Origin: Deltaproteobacteria bacterium
GTDB lineage: Bacteria; Myxococcota_A; UBA9160; UBA6930
Direction: 5' to 3'
Assembly: GCA_029261815.1 (NCBI GenBank)
Contig: JAJDAQ010000026.1
Span: 25,743 to 89,742, forward strand
DNA: 64,000 bases
Below, piece by piece: positions 29,036-39,279 of the stretch (position 1 is its first letter; the number at the start of each line of letters is the position of its first letter). The notes below the pieces were generated by a model. That model did no database searches, was not told where the DNA came from, and saw only the letters and a program-made list of their open reading frames with translations. Both the position numbers and the translations under genes were made by a program.

Positions 29036-30016
29036 TCAGTTCACTGCAGGCACGACTTCGGTCGCGAGGCGTTCGAGGGATTCTTGCCAGGCGGCATCGG
29101 GAACGCCGGGTACCGAGATCCTCGCCGCCACGAGATCCATTCCAAGCTTCTGCCGGTATAGACCGAGCTGGTCCTGGACCTGGGCCACGGTTCCGACCAG
29201 GACCCGGTCCTCGAGTGCGCCGCTGGCTGCTCGTTGAAGAACCTTGTTGCTGCCTGCCTGGTTGTGGAAGGCTTCAGCTTCGAGCGCATCGAGGACGCAA
29301 CGGGCTTCGGCGTCGTCGCTTGCGACGAACGCTGTCCGCATGACCGGCACCAGGGGCGCATCGCCGCGCGGTTCCTTCCCCAGTTGGTCGCGCCATGCCT
29401 GGTAGTTCTCGATCAGGGTGTCCAGCGTTTCGAGCGGGGATGCGAGGTAGGGCAGGCCGCGAACGGCCGCTTGCCGCAGTCCCTTGGGGCCGAACGCGGC
29501 GACGACGAGCGGAGGGTGAGGCCGCTGCACCGGCCGGAGGTCGAGCCGGACCGATCGTTCCCCCAGCGCTGCGAAGTGGTCGCCGGAAAGGGTCACCGAC
29601 TCTCCCGACCAGATCGACAGGATGGCGTCGAGCGCCTCGTCGAAGCGATCGCGTTTCGCGGTGGCTTCGACACCGAATCCTTCGAAGAGCGGCTTTCGAA
29701 AGCCGCGTCCGAGGCCTAACAGGACGCGGCCGCCCGAGACCGCGTCCAGGGTGGCCACGTCAGCCGCAATCCGAAGTGGATGGTGGACCGGGAGCAGCAC
29801 CGATGTGGTCGCGAGGCGGATCTGTCGCGTTCGCGCTGCGAACGCGGCCAGCGCCAGCAAGGGCGCCGGTGTTGCCTGCCGGTTGAAGTGATTTTCCGGC
29901 AGCCATGCCGAATGGAGGCCGAGGGCGTCCGCTCGCTCGACGAGTTGCAGGGTGCGGGCCCACCCGTCGGGATCGCGGGCACCAGCAAGCGCGATTCCGA
30001 GCGCAAGCGGCTTCAA
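29036..30016 (-). CDS. Luciferase-like (LLM) flavin-dependent oxidoreductase
   Basis: The 326-residue TIM-barrel protein belongs to the bacterial-luciferase-like family that uses FMN or F420. Family marks include LGLHSAWLPENHFN, TRQIRLATTSVLLPVHHPLRIA, GGRVLLGLGRGF and the typical C-terminal GTVAQVQDQLGLYRQKLGMD. Substrate unknown. Its start overlaps the stop of the ABC1 kinase gene by 4 nt, so the two are co-translated. Confidence 0.85.
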   Translation of the reverse strand: MKPLALGIALAGARDPDGWARTLQLVERADALGLHSAWLPENHFNRQATPAPLLALAAFAARTRQIRLATTSVLLPVHHPLRIAADVATLDAVSGGRVLLGLGRGFRKPLFEGFGVEATAKRDRFDEALDAILSIWSGESVTLSGDHFAALGERSVRLDLRPVQRPHPPLVVAAFGPKGLRQAAVRGLPYLASPLETLDTLIENYQAWRDQLGKEPRGDAPLVPVMRTAFVASDDAEARCVLDALEAEAFHNQAGSNKVLQRAASGALEDRVLVGTVAQVQDQLGLYRQKLGMDLVAARISVPGVPDAAWQESLERLATEVVPAVN

Positions 30017-31356
30017 GGGGCTCCGCCCTTCATACCAAGGGCGTAGGGCGCGACGATCGACATCAGGTCGGCTTTGACGCCGAGCGAAGCGTTGACTCCG
30101 GCAAGCAAACCGAGCGCGCGTGCGACGAGAACGAGGTGGTGCGGCACGCGGATGACCGGATTCTCGCGCAACGTTCCGGCGAGAGACTCGCGAAGGTCGG
30201 CGATGTCGTCCGGCTGCGGGCCCCCCGGCCGCGTCAGGATGGGGAGGGCTTCCCGCAAGCGTTCGGCCACCAGGCCCAGCGTCTCCTCGCTCGCGCCCCG
30301 GGTCTCGAAGCCAAGGTCGACCAGGGCCTGGGCCATGAGCGCGCTCTTGCCCTGGAGGAGGGCCGTCCCGAAGCGGAGCGCGGTTTCCCGAAAGCCGTCC
30401 GGCAGTCGCTTGGTCAGTCCGAAATCGATCAGCGCCAGACGTTGTGGCGAAGCCGCGGTCGCGGGTAGGACCATCAGGTTGCCCGGATGCGGGTCGGCAT
30501 GGAAATGGCCGGTTACCAGGAGCTGCTCTGCGAAGGTCTCTGCCAATGTCCGGCCGAGGGCTTCGATGTCGACGCCGGCCTCGATCAGGGCCTGGCGATC
30601 ATTGATTCGCAGACCATCGATGCGGTCCATCACGAGAACGCGGCGTGTCGTCGTATCCCAGTGGACCTTCGGGATCATCACATCGTCCCGGTGGGCAAGG
30701 TCGTGGGCGATCTCTTCGCTGTTATGCGCCTCGTGAACGAAGTCGAGCTCTGCCGGAACCGTTTCCGAAAGCTCGTCCAACAGGGAGGCAAGATCGAAGT
30801 CGCGCTCCACCCAGTCGATGGCGCCGATCAGGATTCGTAGGTTCGACAGGTCGCTGCGAACGAGGGCACCCATCTCCGGATACTGGATCTTGACCGCGAC
30901 GTCGCGGCCGTCGGGGAGCGTGGCTGCGTGCACCTGGGCGAGCGACGCAGCGGCCAGGGGCGTCTCGTCGAAGGATGCGAAGACGCGATGCAGCTCCCTT
31001 CCAAACTCATGCTCGACGACGCGGCGCATGACATCGAAGGGGCGCGGCGGCACGCGGTCTTGCAGCGTGCCGAGTCGTTCCAGGTAGGGCGGCGGCAAGA
31101 GGTCCGCGCGCGCGCCCAGGAACTGCGTGGCCTTCAGGATCATCCCGCCCATCTCGGTCGCGGCGCGGTACAACTCGCGGGCGTTGGCCTCATGTTGTCG
31201 GAGCCATCGTGCCTCCATGTCGGCCGGCCCGATGACATCAGCGAGGAACCGCTGCGTTCTGAGTCCGAGATAGACCCGGCCTACCACGAGAGCGATTTCC
31301 CGCGCACGATCGACACGCTCGACGATCCCGAGGGACCGTCCCGGGCGGTTACTCAA
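30013..31356 (-). CDS. ABC1/AarF/UbiB-family atypical kinase
   Basis: The 447-residue product is a UbiB-family atypical kinase/ATPase, often tied to ubiquinone or lipid metabolism. The A-rich nucleotide loop (AAASLAQVHAA), the Lys in DVAVKIQYP, the catalytic HFHADPHPGN and the metal-binding DFG (LIDFGL) are present. The hallmark KxGQ motif reads KATQ here, with Thr for Gly, though the rest of its context (RADLLPPPY, LQDRVPP) is kept. TTG start at 31356 overlaps the phasin-like stop by 3 nt. Confidence 0.88.
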   Translation of the reverse strand: MSNRPGRSLGIVERVDRAREIALVVGRVYLGLRTQRFLADVIGPADMEARWLRQHEANARELYRAATEMGGMILKATQFLGARADLLPPPYLERLGTLQDRVPPRPFDVMRRVVEHEFGRELHRVFASFDETPLAAASLAQVHAATLPDGRDVAVKIQYPEMGALVRSDLSNLRILIGAIDWVERDFDLASLLDELSETVPAELDFVHEAHNSEEIAHDLAHRDDVMIPKVHWDTTTRRVLVMDRIDGLRINDRQALIEAGVDIEALGRTLAETFAEQLLVTGHFHADPHPGNLMVLPATAASPQRLALIDFGLTKRLPDGFRETALRFGTALLQGKSALMAQALVDLGFETRGASEETLGLVAERLREALPILTRPGGPQPDDIADLRESLAGTLRENPVIRVPHHLVLVARALGLLAGVNASLGVKADLMSIVAPYALGMKGGAP

Positions 31357-31724
31357 TCGCCATCCTCGTCGGATCGATTGGATTTCTTGTCGTCGTTGAG
31401 GATGCGGAAACGCGCGGTGACCTCGACCGTTCGGCCTTCGACCAGGCGGGTCAGCACCTCGGCCGGGTCCATGGCGGAGATGGCCTTGCCGAACTCCTTC
31501 GACGTCCGATCGAGGAATTCGCCGCGCATGCGCTCGCTCTGTTGCAGCACATACTCGATCACGTCGCGCGGCACGCTCTCGCCGAGGGCCTTGCGAATCG
31601 CCTCTTCGGTCATGAAGACGCCGGTGAAGCCCAGCGTGAGGCCCTTGCGCAGGAGGTCGGGCAGGAATCCGGCCGCTTCTTGCGCCGCGGTCTCTTCGTC
31701 GGTGGGTTCGGGCTTCTTTGCCAT
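31353..31724 (-). CDS. Small phasin-like / polyhydroxyalkanoate granule-associated-type protein
   Basis: A 123-residue, mostly helical, charged protein. I start it at the ATG at 31724 (MAKKPEPTDEETAAQ), although the frame is open far upstream. The central part (LLRKGLTLGFTGVFMTEEAIRKAL) and the acidic tail resemble small phasin-superfamily proteins, which in other bacteria often precede an ABC1 kinase gene. No PHA synthase is seen here. The call rests on pattern and context. Confidence 0.55.
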   Translation of the reverse strand: MAKKPEPTDEETAAQEAAGFLPDLLRKGLTLGFTGVFMTEEAIRKALGESVPRDVIEYVLQQSERMRGEFLDRTSKEFGKAISAMDPAEVLTRLVEGRTVEVTARFRILNDDKKSNRSDEDGD

Positions 31725-31788
31725 ATCACGGCCTCTCAGGTTTCGGCATCCCATCCGACCTCTGACGGGATAAGATGCGGCCCACAAG

Positions 31789-32217
31789 GTGGAGCCATTG
31801 GCCAAATTCGTCAGCGACATCATGCAGAAGGGCCCGATCACGATCTCGGCCAGCGAACGGCTATCGACGGTCGAAGATATCATGACGCTTGGCCACGTCC
31901 GGCACATGCCCGTGGTCCAGGGCGGAAAGCTGCTCGGCGTCGTCTCGGAGCGGGATCTGCTGCGCGCCTCCCTTTCGGTGCTCTCAGAGCATCGAGATGA
32001 GGAACGCCGTGCCTTCCTGCACGTGGTGGAGATCACGCGGGTGATGTCTACACCCCCGATCGTGGTCGATCCGGGGGCCGAGATCGACGAAGCGGCGATG
32101 ATCATGGCCGAGAAGAAGATCGGTTGTCTGCCGGTGCTCGATGGCGATGAGTTGGTCGGCATGCTGACCGAGACCGATGTGCTGCGATGGATCGCTGGCG
32201 TTCCGACTGAAGACTGA
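31789..32217 (+). CDS. CBS-domain pair protein
   Basis: A 142-residue stand-alone Bateman module. CBS 1 spans about residues 8-62 (VSDIMQKGPITISASERLS to VVSERDLLRA), CBS 2 about 83-138 (VMSTPPIVVDPGAEI to MLTETDVLRWI). Such modules bind adenine nucleotides and sense energy state. GTG at 31789 is used here; the TTG at 31798, with AAGGTGGAG just upstream, is an equally good start. Divergent from the phasin-like gene. Confidence 0.88.
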   Translation: MEPLAKFVSDIMQKGPITISASERLSTVEDIMTLGHVRHMPVVQGGKLLGVVSERDLLRASLSVLSEHRDEERRAFLHVVEITRVMSTPPIVVDPGAEIDEAAMIMAEKKIGCLPVLDGDELVGMLTETDVLRWIAGVPTED

Positions 32218-32400
32218 CTCCGAGTCACTCCTGTCGAAGCAGTGGACCACGATCAGCGAACCCGGCGGTGAAGTCCCGATTGACATTTCCCGCGGGGCTC
32301 TCGTACCCTGGATCCCTGCAGGGAGCTGGCGACAAGGGTCTCCAAAGCTTCCTGCACCGACGGGTCGAACCCGGCGGAACCACGGACGGGAGTTCGCGCA

Positions 32401-33933
32401 ATGGCGTTGATCGAAGCGACTCTCCCGGATGCCGACGGTCGAAGGCAGATCCACCTTCGCAGTCCAGCCGACGGCCGCGCGCTCGGGCATGTCGACGTCT
32501 GCAACCCGAGTGACGTTCGCGGTGCCGTCGAGCGCGCGCGCAAGGCGCAAGGTGCCTGGGCTGCCACGCGCTTCCGTGAGCGACGCACCATCATCGAACG
32601 TGCTGTCCGACTGCTTGCCGCCCAGTCCGACGACTACGTCGATGTCATCGTCAGCGAGACCGGGAAGCCGCGGGAAGAGGCGCTGTCGGTCGAAGTGCTC
32701 GCCGCGTGCGACGCCATGCAGTACTACGCCAAGCACGCGGGCCGAATCCTGCGCGATCGCACAGTGCCCGTTCACCTGATGAAGACCAAGCGCCTACGCA
32801 TCGCGTATCAGCCGCTCGGCGTGGTGGCGATCGTCACACCGTGGAACTTCCCGTTCCTGCTCGCGCTGAACCCAACGGTCCAGGCCCTGATGGCCGGAAA
32901 CGTGGTGCTGCTGAAGCCCTCCGAGGTCACGCCGTTCTCGGGTGAGCTGGTGCAACGCCTTCTCGACGAAGCGGGGTTGCCCGAGGGCGTCTTCCAGTTG
33001 GTCCAGGGCGATGGCGAAACGGGTGCTGCGCTCATCGAGTCGGGTGTGGACAAGGTCTCGTTCACCGGAAGTGTCGCGACAGGGCGCCGCGTGGCGGAGT
33101 CGTGCGCGCGTCAGCTGATTCCGTGCACACTCGAACTCGGGGGCAATGACCCGATGATCGTGTGCGCGGACGCCGACATCGACCGCGCTGCCGCGGGCGC
33201 CGTCTTTGGGGCGTTCTCCAACGCTGGGCAAGTCTGCGTATCCACCGAACGCGTCTACGTCGTCGACGAAGTCGCCGATGCCTTTACACGCAAGGTCGTG
33301 GAAGAAACGGCCGCGCTGCGCCAGGGACCGGACGGTGAAACCGACATCGGACCGCTGATTCATGGGCCGCAGCGAGACATCATTGACCGCCACGTTGCGG
33401 ATGCGCGCGCCAAGGGCGCACGGGTACTCGCCGGTGGCCGGGCAAACCCGGCGTTTGGCGAGGGCTTCTACGAACCGACCGTTCTGGCGGATGTCACGCA
33501 GGACATGGAAGTGATGCGCGAAGAGACCTTCGGTCCCGTGATGCCGATTCTGCGCGTGCGCGACGAAGAAGAAGCGGTGCGGCTTGCGAACGACTCGCAC
33601 TACGGGTTGAACGCCAACATCTGGACCAAGGACAAGCGCAAGGGCGTCGAACTCGCGAAGCAGCTTGAAGCCGGCTCGGCGGTCGTGAATGACTGCATGC
33701 TGACCTACGCCGTCGCGGAAGCGCCTTTTGGCGGCCGCAAGGACAGCGGGCTCGGCCAGGTCAATGGTGAGATCGGCCTGCGAAGTTACTGTCACGCCCA
33801 ATCGATCCTGATCGATCGATTGGGCGCAAAGAGAGAATTCCTCTGGTTCCCCTACAGCCGCCGCAAGGGTCGGTGGATGCAGCGGGCCCTGCGGTGGGTC
33901 TGGGGGACACCGCTTGGCCGCTGGCTGGCGTAG
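32401..33933 (+). CDS. NAD(P)-dependent aldehyde dehydrogenase
   Basis: A 510-residue ALDH-superfamily enzyme that oxidises an aldehyde to the acid. The motifs are complete: VTPWNFPFLLALNP, FTGSVATGRRV, LELGGNDPMIV (general-base Glu) and SNAGQVCVSTERV with catalytic C279. A 30-residue basic C-terminal extension (REFLWFPYSRRKGRWMQRAL) may touch the membrane, as in fatty-aldehyde dehydrogenases. Substrate unknown. The 183 nt before it hold nothing I recognise. Confidence 0.93.
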   Translation: MALIEATLPDADGRRQIHLRSPADGRALGHVDVCNPSDVRGAVERARKAQGAWAATRFRERRTIIERAVRLLAAQSDDYVDVIVSETGKPREEALSVEVLAACDAMQYYAKHAGRILRDRTVPVHLMKTKRLRIAYQPLGVVAIVTPWNFPFLLALNPTVQALMAGNVVLLKPSEVTPFSGELVQRLLDEAGLPEGVFQLVQGDGETGAALIESGVDKVSFTGSVATGRRVAESCARQLIPCTLELGGNDPMIVCADADIDRAAAGAVFGAFSNAGQVCVSTERVYVVDEVADAFTRKVVEETAALRQGPDGETDIGPLIHGPQRDIIDRHVADARAKGARVLAGGRANPAFGEGFYEPTVLADVTQDMEVMREETFGPVMPILRVRDEEEAVRLANDSHYGLNANIWTKDKRKGVELAKQLEAGSAVVNDCMLTYAVAEAPFGGRKDSGLGQVNGEIGLRSYCHAQSILIDRLGAKREFLWFPYSRRKGRWMQRALRWVWGTPLGRWLA

Positions 33934-33966
33934 ACGAACGAGAGTTCCCTTCTTCCGGAGATCTCC

Positions 33967-34788
33967 ATGATCGATTCCATCTTGATCGCGACTGACGGCT
34001 CAGATGCCGCCCATACAGCAGAGCGCCTCGGCACGACGATGGGGGCGAAGATGCGCGTCCGGATGTCGGCGTTGTCCGTCGTCGAGGACAAGATCGCGAT
34101 GGGTCTTCGCGCGGATTCGCTGGGTATCCCGCCGGGTCCCGTGGATGGCGTCGAAACATTCCTGAAGGCCCGGGCGGAGGCGGCTTCGCGGCGCGTCGGA
34201 GGCCTCGCGCGAAACCACGGAGCGGAGTGTCACACCGAACTCCTGCGCGGCGCGGCGGATGACCGCGTTGTGGAACGCGGTCAGGGAGTCGACCTCGTTG
34301 TGGTCGGACGCGACGGCGACCACGCTGGCGGTCGCACGGCCCTGATCGGCTCAACCGCCTACGGCGTGCTTCGCAAGACACACAAACCCGTCCTCGTCGT
34401 CCCGAACGGCGCCGAGTGGGGCGGGCCGGTGATCCTTGCGTTCGACGGCTCGCCGGGCTCCCGTCTCGCGGCCCGTCACGCCGTCGAGATTGCAACGCGG
34501 ACAGAACAACCGGTTCACGTCTTCGTCGATTCCAAGGACAAGGGCCGCGCCGCCGCGCGCTTCGACGAGGTGCGCCGCTTGTTGGGAGGACTTCCTTCTC
34601 CGGCGCGGGAAGTGAGTTCGACGCTGGGTCGACCTGACGTCAAGATCGTCGATACGGCCCGTTCAGCCCGTGCTGGATTGATCGTCATGGGTGCGTACGG
34701 CCGCAACCGCATCACCGAGTACTTCCTTGGCAGTAACGCGGCCGCCGTCGTGCGGACATCGCCGGTCGCGGTCCTCCTGTCGCGCTAG
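33967..34788 (+). CDS. Tandem universal stress protein
   Basis: The 273 residues form two Usp domains. The first (1-146) starts ILIATDGSDAAH and has the ATP loop VVVGRDGDHAGGRTALIGST; the second (152-273) has LAFDGSPGSR and MGAYGRNRITEYFLGSN, matching G-x2-G-x9-G-S/T. It likely binds ATP and acts in stress or starvation. It follows the ALDH gene by 33 nt. Confidence 0.92.
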   Translation: MIDSILIATDGSDAAHTAERLGTTMGAKMRVRMSALSVVEDKIAMGLRADSLGIPPGPVDGVETFLKARAEAASRRVGGLARNHGAECHTELLRGAADDRVVERGQGVDLVVVGRDGDHAGGRTALIGSTAYGVLRKTHKPVLVVPNGAEWGGPVILAFDGSPGSRLAARHAVEIATRTEQPVHVFVDSKDKGRAAARFDEVRRLLGGLPSPAREVSSTLGRPDVKIVDTARSARAGLIVMGAYGRNRITEYFLGSNAAAVVRTSPVAVLLSR

Positions 34789-34821
34789 GCGAAAGCCACG
34801 GCCTGATCGGCCGAGGGGGCC

Positions 34822-35841
34822 ATGCAGCTCAGCGAACTGGCAAAGGCGCTCGGCGGCCGAACGGTCGACGGCGACGCAACGTTCGAGGTGTCGGGCGTCG
34901 CGACACTTGACGACGGCGGCGCGGCGGATCTCGGGTTCGTGCGCGGCGAGAAGTTTGCGATCGCACTGGCGGACAAGGCCATCGGTGCGGTGATCGCCCC
35001 AGTCGGCGTCGATGTCGGCGGACGCCCCGTCATCCGGTCCGGCAATCCGAGCCTCGACTTCGCCCGCGCGACGGGCTTGCTTCACCCGGTCGCTCGCCCC
35101 GAAGTCGGAGTCCATCCGAGTGCGTTCGTCTCGGCGACGGCGACCGTCGATGCTTCGGCCTCGATCGGACCGCTTGCTTCGGTCGGCGCCGGAAGCAGCG
35201 TCGGCGCGGGGTCCGTGCTGCACGCCAACGTCGCGGTTGGCGACGACGTCGTCATCGGCCAGGACTGCGTGCTGCATCTGGGCTGTTGTGTGCGCGAGGG
35301 GACCCGAATCGGCAACCGCGTCGTGCTCCAGCCGGGCTGCGTGATCGGCGGCGATGGCTTCGGCTATGAATTCGACGAGAAGGGGGAGCACGCCAAGGTT
35401 CCCCAGGTGGGAAACGTCGTTGTCGGTGACGATGTCGAAGTCGGTGCCAACAGTACGATCGACCGGGCCCGACTCGGGTCCACGCGGATCGGGCGCGGAA
35501 CCAAGATCGACAACCTCGTCCAGATCGCGCATAACGTCGAGATCGGAGAGCACGCCGTCTTCATCTCCCAGACCGGGATCGCCGGCAGCACGCGCGTCGG
35601 CAATCGGGTCTTCTTCATGGCGCAATCTGGAGCCTCCGGTCATCTGGAAATCGGGGACGGGGCGTTCATCGGTGCCCGCGGCGGCGTGATCGACGATGTG
35701 GGCGCAGGGGAACGGATCTGGGGGTTCCCCGGTCTGCCGGAGCGCACATGGCACCGATCACAGGCCATCTTCGGAAAACTCACCGAAATCGTTCGCCGGA
35801 TCCGGCGGCTCGAGAAGCGACTGGGCGGTGACGACGCGTGA
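34822..35841 (+). CDS. lpxD: UDP-3-O-(3-hydroxyacyl)glucosamine N-acyltransferase LpxD
   Basis: LpxD adds the N-linked 3-hydroxyacyl chain in lipid A synthesis. The 339 residues show the N-terminal uridine-binding domain ([12 protein letters not shown], then [16 protein letters not shown]), then left-handed beta-helix hexapeptide repeats, with [20 protein letters not shown] and the catalytic His in [12 protein letters not shown], and a C-terminal helix. Its stop overlaps rnhB by 4 nt. Other lpx genes are absent. Confidence 0.96.
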   Translation: MQLSELAKALGGRTVDGDATFEVSGVATLDDGGAADLGFVRGEKFAIALADKAIGAVIAPVGVDVGGRPVIRSGNPSLDFARATGLLHPVARPEVGVHPSAFVSATATVDASASIGPLASVGAGSSVGAGSVLHANVAVGDDVVIGQDCVLHLGCCVREGTRIGNRVVLQPGCVIGGDGFGYEFDEKGEHAKVPQVGNVVVGDDVEVGANSTIDRARLGSTRIGRGTKIDNLVQIAHNVEIGEHAVFISQTGIAGSTRVGNRVFFMAQSGASGHLEIGDGAFIGARGGVIDDVGAGERIWGFPGLPERTWHRSQAIFGKLTEIVRRIRRLEKRLGGDDA

Positions 35842-36632
35842 GCGGTTCCTCCCTGGCAGCCTTGCGAGAGCGGGCCCGCGGTCTGGATTCGCCGGATTCG
35901 CTTCGTCAATTCGCCCAGGAGTTGGCGCCTGATATTCGCACCGGGGCGAAGGAACTGGCGGGACGCTGTGAACGGAAGGCCTCTGCCCTCGAAGCCGAGG
36001 CGGTGCGGATGGCCGACCTGCTGGCACTCCGGAATCGGCTCGTTCGGAGCGGATCCCGTTGCATTGCGGGCGTGGACGAGGTGGGGGTCGGTCCCCTGGC
36101 CGGCCCCGTCGTTGCAGCAGCCGTGGTTCTTCCTGCGAAGCCCGATCTGCCGGGCCTCGATGACTCGAAGAAACTGTCGCGTAAACGCCGAGAGCAGTTG
36201 GCCGAGGCGATTCACGCGCAAGCGATCGAGATCGGGTTCGGAGAGGTGGCGCCGGAAGAGATCGATGCGCTGAACATCTACCAGGCGTCGCTCGAAGCGA
36301 TGCGGCGTGCGGTGACGGCACTGCCAGTCGCCCCGGACTATCTCCTGGTTGACGCGCGCCGGGTGCCCGATGTCGATGCGGCACAGATGGCCATCGTGGG
36401 CGGCGACGGCAAGGACGCCTCGATCGCAGCCGCTTCGATCGTGGCCAAGGTTCACCGGGATGCCATCATGCGCCGACTCGACGCCGAGTATCCGGGCTAC
36501 GGCTTTGCCGCCCACATGGGGTACGGCACCGAGCAACATCTGGCCGCGCTCCGCCGAGCCGGCGCGACTCCGGTGCACCGGCGTTCGTTCGCGCCCGTGT
36601 CCCGCGTTCCGATGGCGGTCCGACCCGCGTGA
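35838..36632 (+). CDS. rnhB: Ribonuclease HII with N-terminal helical extension
   Basis: RNase HII removes RNA primers and ribonucleotides from DNA. The catalytic DE...D...D set is visible: [24 protein letters not shown] and [19 protein letters not shown] also fits. The core begins near residue 74. The first 70 residues (rich in Arg, Glu and Leu) are an extra predicted helical region seen in some deltaproteobacterial-type homologues. GTG start, GTGA overlaps on both sides with lpxD and truD. Confidence 0.94.
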   Translation: MSGSSLAALRERARGLDSPDSLRQFAQELAPDIRTGAKELAGRCERKASALEAEAVRMADLLALRNRLVRSGSRCIAGVDEVGVGPLAGPVVAAAVVLPAKPDLPGLDDSKKLSRKRREQLAEAIHAQAIEIGFGEVAPEEIDALNIYQASLEAMRRAVTALPVAPDYLLVDARRVPDVDAAQMAIVGGDGKDASIAAASIVAKVHRDAIMRRLDAEYPGYGFAAHMGYGTEQHLAALRRAGATPVHRRSFAPVSRVPMAVRPA

Positions 36633-37606
36633 AACTCCGCGAATCACCCGAAGACTTCGTGGTTGAAGAGTTGCCGCTCTACGAGCCATCCGGCGAGGGC
36701 GAGCACGCGTACTTGTTCGTCGAGAAGCGCAACAAGACGACAGAGCAGGTGGCACGGGCGCTCGCCAGGGAGGCGGACGTGCCCTCGCGGGACATCGGTT
36801 ATGCGGGCCGCAAGGACCGCGCTGCCGTGACGCGTCAATGGTTCTCGGTCCCGGGTTTGGCGCTGGACCGTATCAGCGCAATCGAGGGGGATGGCTTCGA
36901 AGTCCTCGAAGCGCGACTCCACGGGCACAAGCTTCGGACCGGTGCGCTACGCGGAAACCGCTTCGAAATCACGGTGCGCGAGTTGACCGAGGACCAGTGT
37001 GCCGCTGCGCCCGCACGGCTCGCAGCGCTCATCGAACACGGAATGCCAAATCGGTTCGGGGAGCAACGCTTCGGGCGCGACGGTGACAATGCCGCGCGGG
37101 GGCTGGAAATCCTCGCGGGCGGCAAGCGCGGGGACAAACGGGCGGCGCGCTTCGCGATCTCGGCGCTCCAGTCTGCCGTGTTCAACGAGTGGCTCGACGC
37201 GCGCGAACCGGCGCTCGACGAACTCGAAACCGGCGACGTGGCCTGGATCCATGAATCCGGTGCCTGCTTCGTTGTCGAGGACCTCGAGCGCGAGGCGCCG
37301 CGCGCCGCCAGTTTCGAGATCTCTCCCGCGGGCCCACTCCCGGGTACCCGCCTCCTGGATGCCAAGGGCGTGCCTGGAGAGCGGGAGCGCGCACTATTTG
37401 AGCGGTTTGGCCTGCCGAACCCGCTGCAAGCCCCCCGCGGAATTCGCGTCCGCGGCGCTCGGCGCCCGGCCCGCATCCGCCCCGAAGCGGCAAGCTGCGT
37501 GGCGCGGGGTAGGGACGTGCTGACGATCGCCTTCATTCTCCCGCCCGGGAGCTACGCCACGGTGTTGATGGACGCGCTCTTTACGGAGGCGCCGGACGGG
37601 GCGTAA
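36629..37606 (+). CDS. truD: tRNA pseudouridine(13) synthase TruD
   Basis: TruD converts U13 of tRNA-Glu to pseudouridine. The 325-residue protein begins with [19 protein letters not shown], has the catalytic Asp in [18 protein letters not shown], the RGNRFEI loop and [14 protein letters not shown], and [13 protein letters not shown]. The last part includes the GTRL and [11 protein letters not shown] segments. GTG start overlapping rnhB. It ends 22 nt before cysK. Confidence 0.95.
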   Translation: MKLRESPEDFVVEELPLYEPSGEGEHAYLFVEKRNKTTEQVARALAREADVPSRDIGYAGRKDRAAVTRQWFSVPGLALDRISAIEGDGFEVLEARLHGHKLRTGALRGNRFEITVRELTEDQCAAAPARLAALIEHGMPNRFGEQRFGRDGDNAARGLEILAGGKRGDKRAARFAISALQSAVFNEWLDAREPALDELETGDVAWIHESGACFVVEDLEREAPRAASFEISPAGPLPGTRLLDAKGVPGERERALFERFGLPNPLQAPRGIRVRGARRPARIRPEAASCVARGRDVLTIAFILPPGSYATVLMDALFTEAPDGA

Positions 37607-37628
37607 GCTCCTGTCCGACGGAGGAACG

Positions 37629-38582
37629 ATGAACGTCGCCGAAAACCTGGCCGAACTCGTGGGACGAACGCCACTCGTCCGCCTGAATCGCGTGACCGCC
37701 GGGATCGATGCGCAGATCCTGGCCAAGCTCGAGGGCCGGAACCCGGCGAATAGCGTCAAGGACCGGATCGGCCTGGCGATGGTCGAGGCCGCCGAGGCTT
37801 CGGGCTTGATTGAGCCCGGTCGTACGACGATCGTGGAGCCGACGAGCGGCAACACCGGAATCGCGCTCGCGTTCGTCGCGGCGGTGAAGGGATACGACTG
37901 CATCCTCGTCATGCCGGACACGATGAGCCGGGAACGGCGCGTCACACTCCGGGGCTTCGGAGCCAAACTGGTTCTGACCGACGGAACGAAGGGCATGCGC
38001 GCGTGCATCGACCGCGCGAACGAGCTCCTGGACCGACTCCCCAACGCGTTCATGCCGCAGCAGTTCATGAACCCTGCGAATCCCGCGATCCATCGCCGCA
38101 CGACCGCGATCGAGATCTGGGATGACACGGATGGGCAGGTGGACGCGGTCGTCGCTGGCGTTGGAACGGGAGGCACGATTACGGGTGTCGCCGAGGTGCT
38201 CAAACAACGGAAGCCCGGTTTCGAAGCGGTGGCGGTGGAGCCGGATACGTCCCCGGTACTGTCGGGCGGTGCACCCGGTCCGACGCGCATCCAGGGAATC
38301 GGCGCCGGTTTCGTCCCGGATGTCCTGGACACCGAGTTGCTCGACCAGGTCATCGCGGTCAACGAAGATGAGTCGCTCGAGATGGCGCGCCGCATGGCGC
38401 GCGAAGAAGGCATCTTCTGCGGAATCTCGTCCGGCGCGGCGGTACTGGCGGCCTGTCAGTACGCGCGGGAGCCGCGAAACCAGGGGAAGATGATCGTCAC
38501 GATCATTCCGAGCTTTGGCGAGCGTTATCTGAACACCGATCTGTTCGCGCCCTATCAGTATGAGGGGAGCGACGATGTCTGA
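37629..38582 (+). CDS. cysK: Cysteine synthase (O-acetylserine sulfhydrylase)
   Basis: CysK forms cysteine from O-acetylserine and sulfide using PLP. The 317 residues hold the PLP Lys in [11 protein letters not shown], the substrate loop [11 protein letters not shown], the phosphate-binding [10 protein letters not shown] and the C-terminal [20 protein letters not shown] lies just before ATG. The last 8 nt overlap the TetR gene. CysM is a less likely reading. Confidence 0.95.
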   Translation: MNVAENLAELVGRTPLVRLNRVTAGIDAQILAKLEGRNPANSVKDRIGLAMVEAAEASGLIEPGRTTIVEPTSGNTGIALAFVAAVKGYDCILVMPDTMSRERRVTLRGFGAKLVLTDGTKGMRACIDRANELLDRLPNAFMPQQFMNPANPAIHRRTTAIEIWDDTDGQVDAVVAGVGTGGTITGVAEVLKQRKPGFEAVAVEPDTSPVLSGGAPGPTRIQGIGAGFVPDVLDTELLDQVIAVNEDESLEMARRMAREEGIFCGISSGAAVLAACQYAREPRNQGKMIVTIIPSFGERYLNTDLFAPYQYEGSDDV

Positions 38583-39225
38583 CGGCGAAGGCCGCGACTC
38601 CCGAGACGACAAGAAGGCAAGGCAGCGGCAGCGAATTCTCGAGGCGGCGCGCGAGGTCTTCTTTCGCGACGGCTTCATGCAGGCCAACCTGGATGAGGTC
38701 GCGAGTCTCGCTGGTGTCGCGAAGGGAACGCTCTACCGGTACTTCGAGAACAAGGCCGATCTCTACGTCGCCATCCTGGCCGAGAACGGGCAGGTCTTCC
38801 AGGACCGGATGCGCGAGGCCGGAGAAACAGAAGGAACGGCGGCCGACCGGCTGCGCTCGATCAGCCGGTTCTACTACGCGCACTGGACCCAGCATCGCGA
38901 ATACTTCCAGATCTTCTGGGCCCTCGAGAACCAGAACGTCATCGGCGATCTGCCTGCCGAGCTGGTCGAGGATGTCACCGAACTCTGGGAGCAGTGCCTG
39001 CGCATCCTCGAGACCGCCATCCGGTCAGGGGTCGACTCGGGAGAGTTTGGTGCCTGCGACCCGTGGGAAGTCGCCAACATCCTCTGGACGGCCGCGAACG
39101 GCTTGATCCAGACGGAGCTTGTCGCGCCGCGTCGCGCGCTTCGACACAAAGCGCTCGACCAGATCTTCGAAGACATGGTCGAACTCTTCCTGCGCGGGCT
39201 CGGGGCAACACCGGCCAGCGCCTGA
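38575..39225 (+). CDS. TetR/AcrR-family transcriptional regulator
   Basis: A 216-residue repressor-type protein. The helix-turn-helix lies at about residues 16-62 ([32 protein letters not shown]); the C-terminal ligand domain is of unknown specificity. I start it at the ATG at 38575, preceded by GAGGGGAG. It overlaps the end of cysK by 8 nt, so it is translated from the same transcript and may respond to a thiol- or fatty-acid-related ligand; that is only a guess. Confidence 0.92.
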   Translation: MSDGEGRDSRDDKKARQRQRILEAAREVFFRDGFMQANLDEVASLAGVAKGTLYRYFENKADLYVAILAENGQVFQDRMREAGETEGTAADRLRSISRFYYAHWTQHREYFQIFWALENQNVIGDLPAELVEDVTELWEQCLRILETAIRSGVDSGEFGACDPWEVANILWTAANGLIQTELVAPRRALRHKALDQIFEDMVELFLRGLGATPASA

Positions 39226-39279
39226 TCGCGCGTCTTCGTCGGAGTAGCTCTCCCTGGGTGCGTGCCGTAGCCTCGGCCC

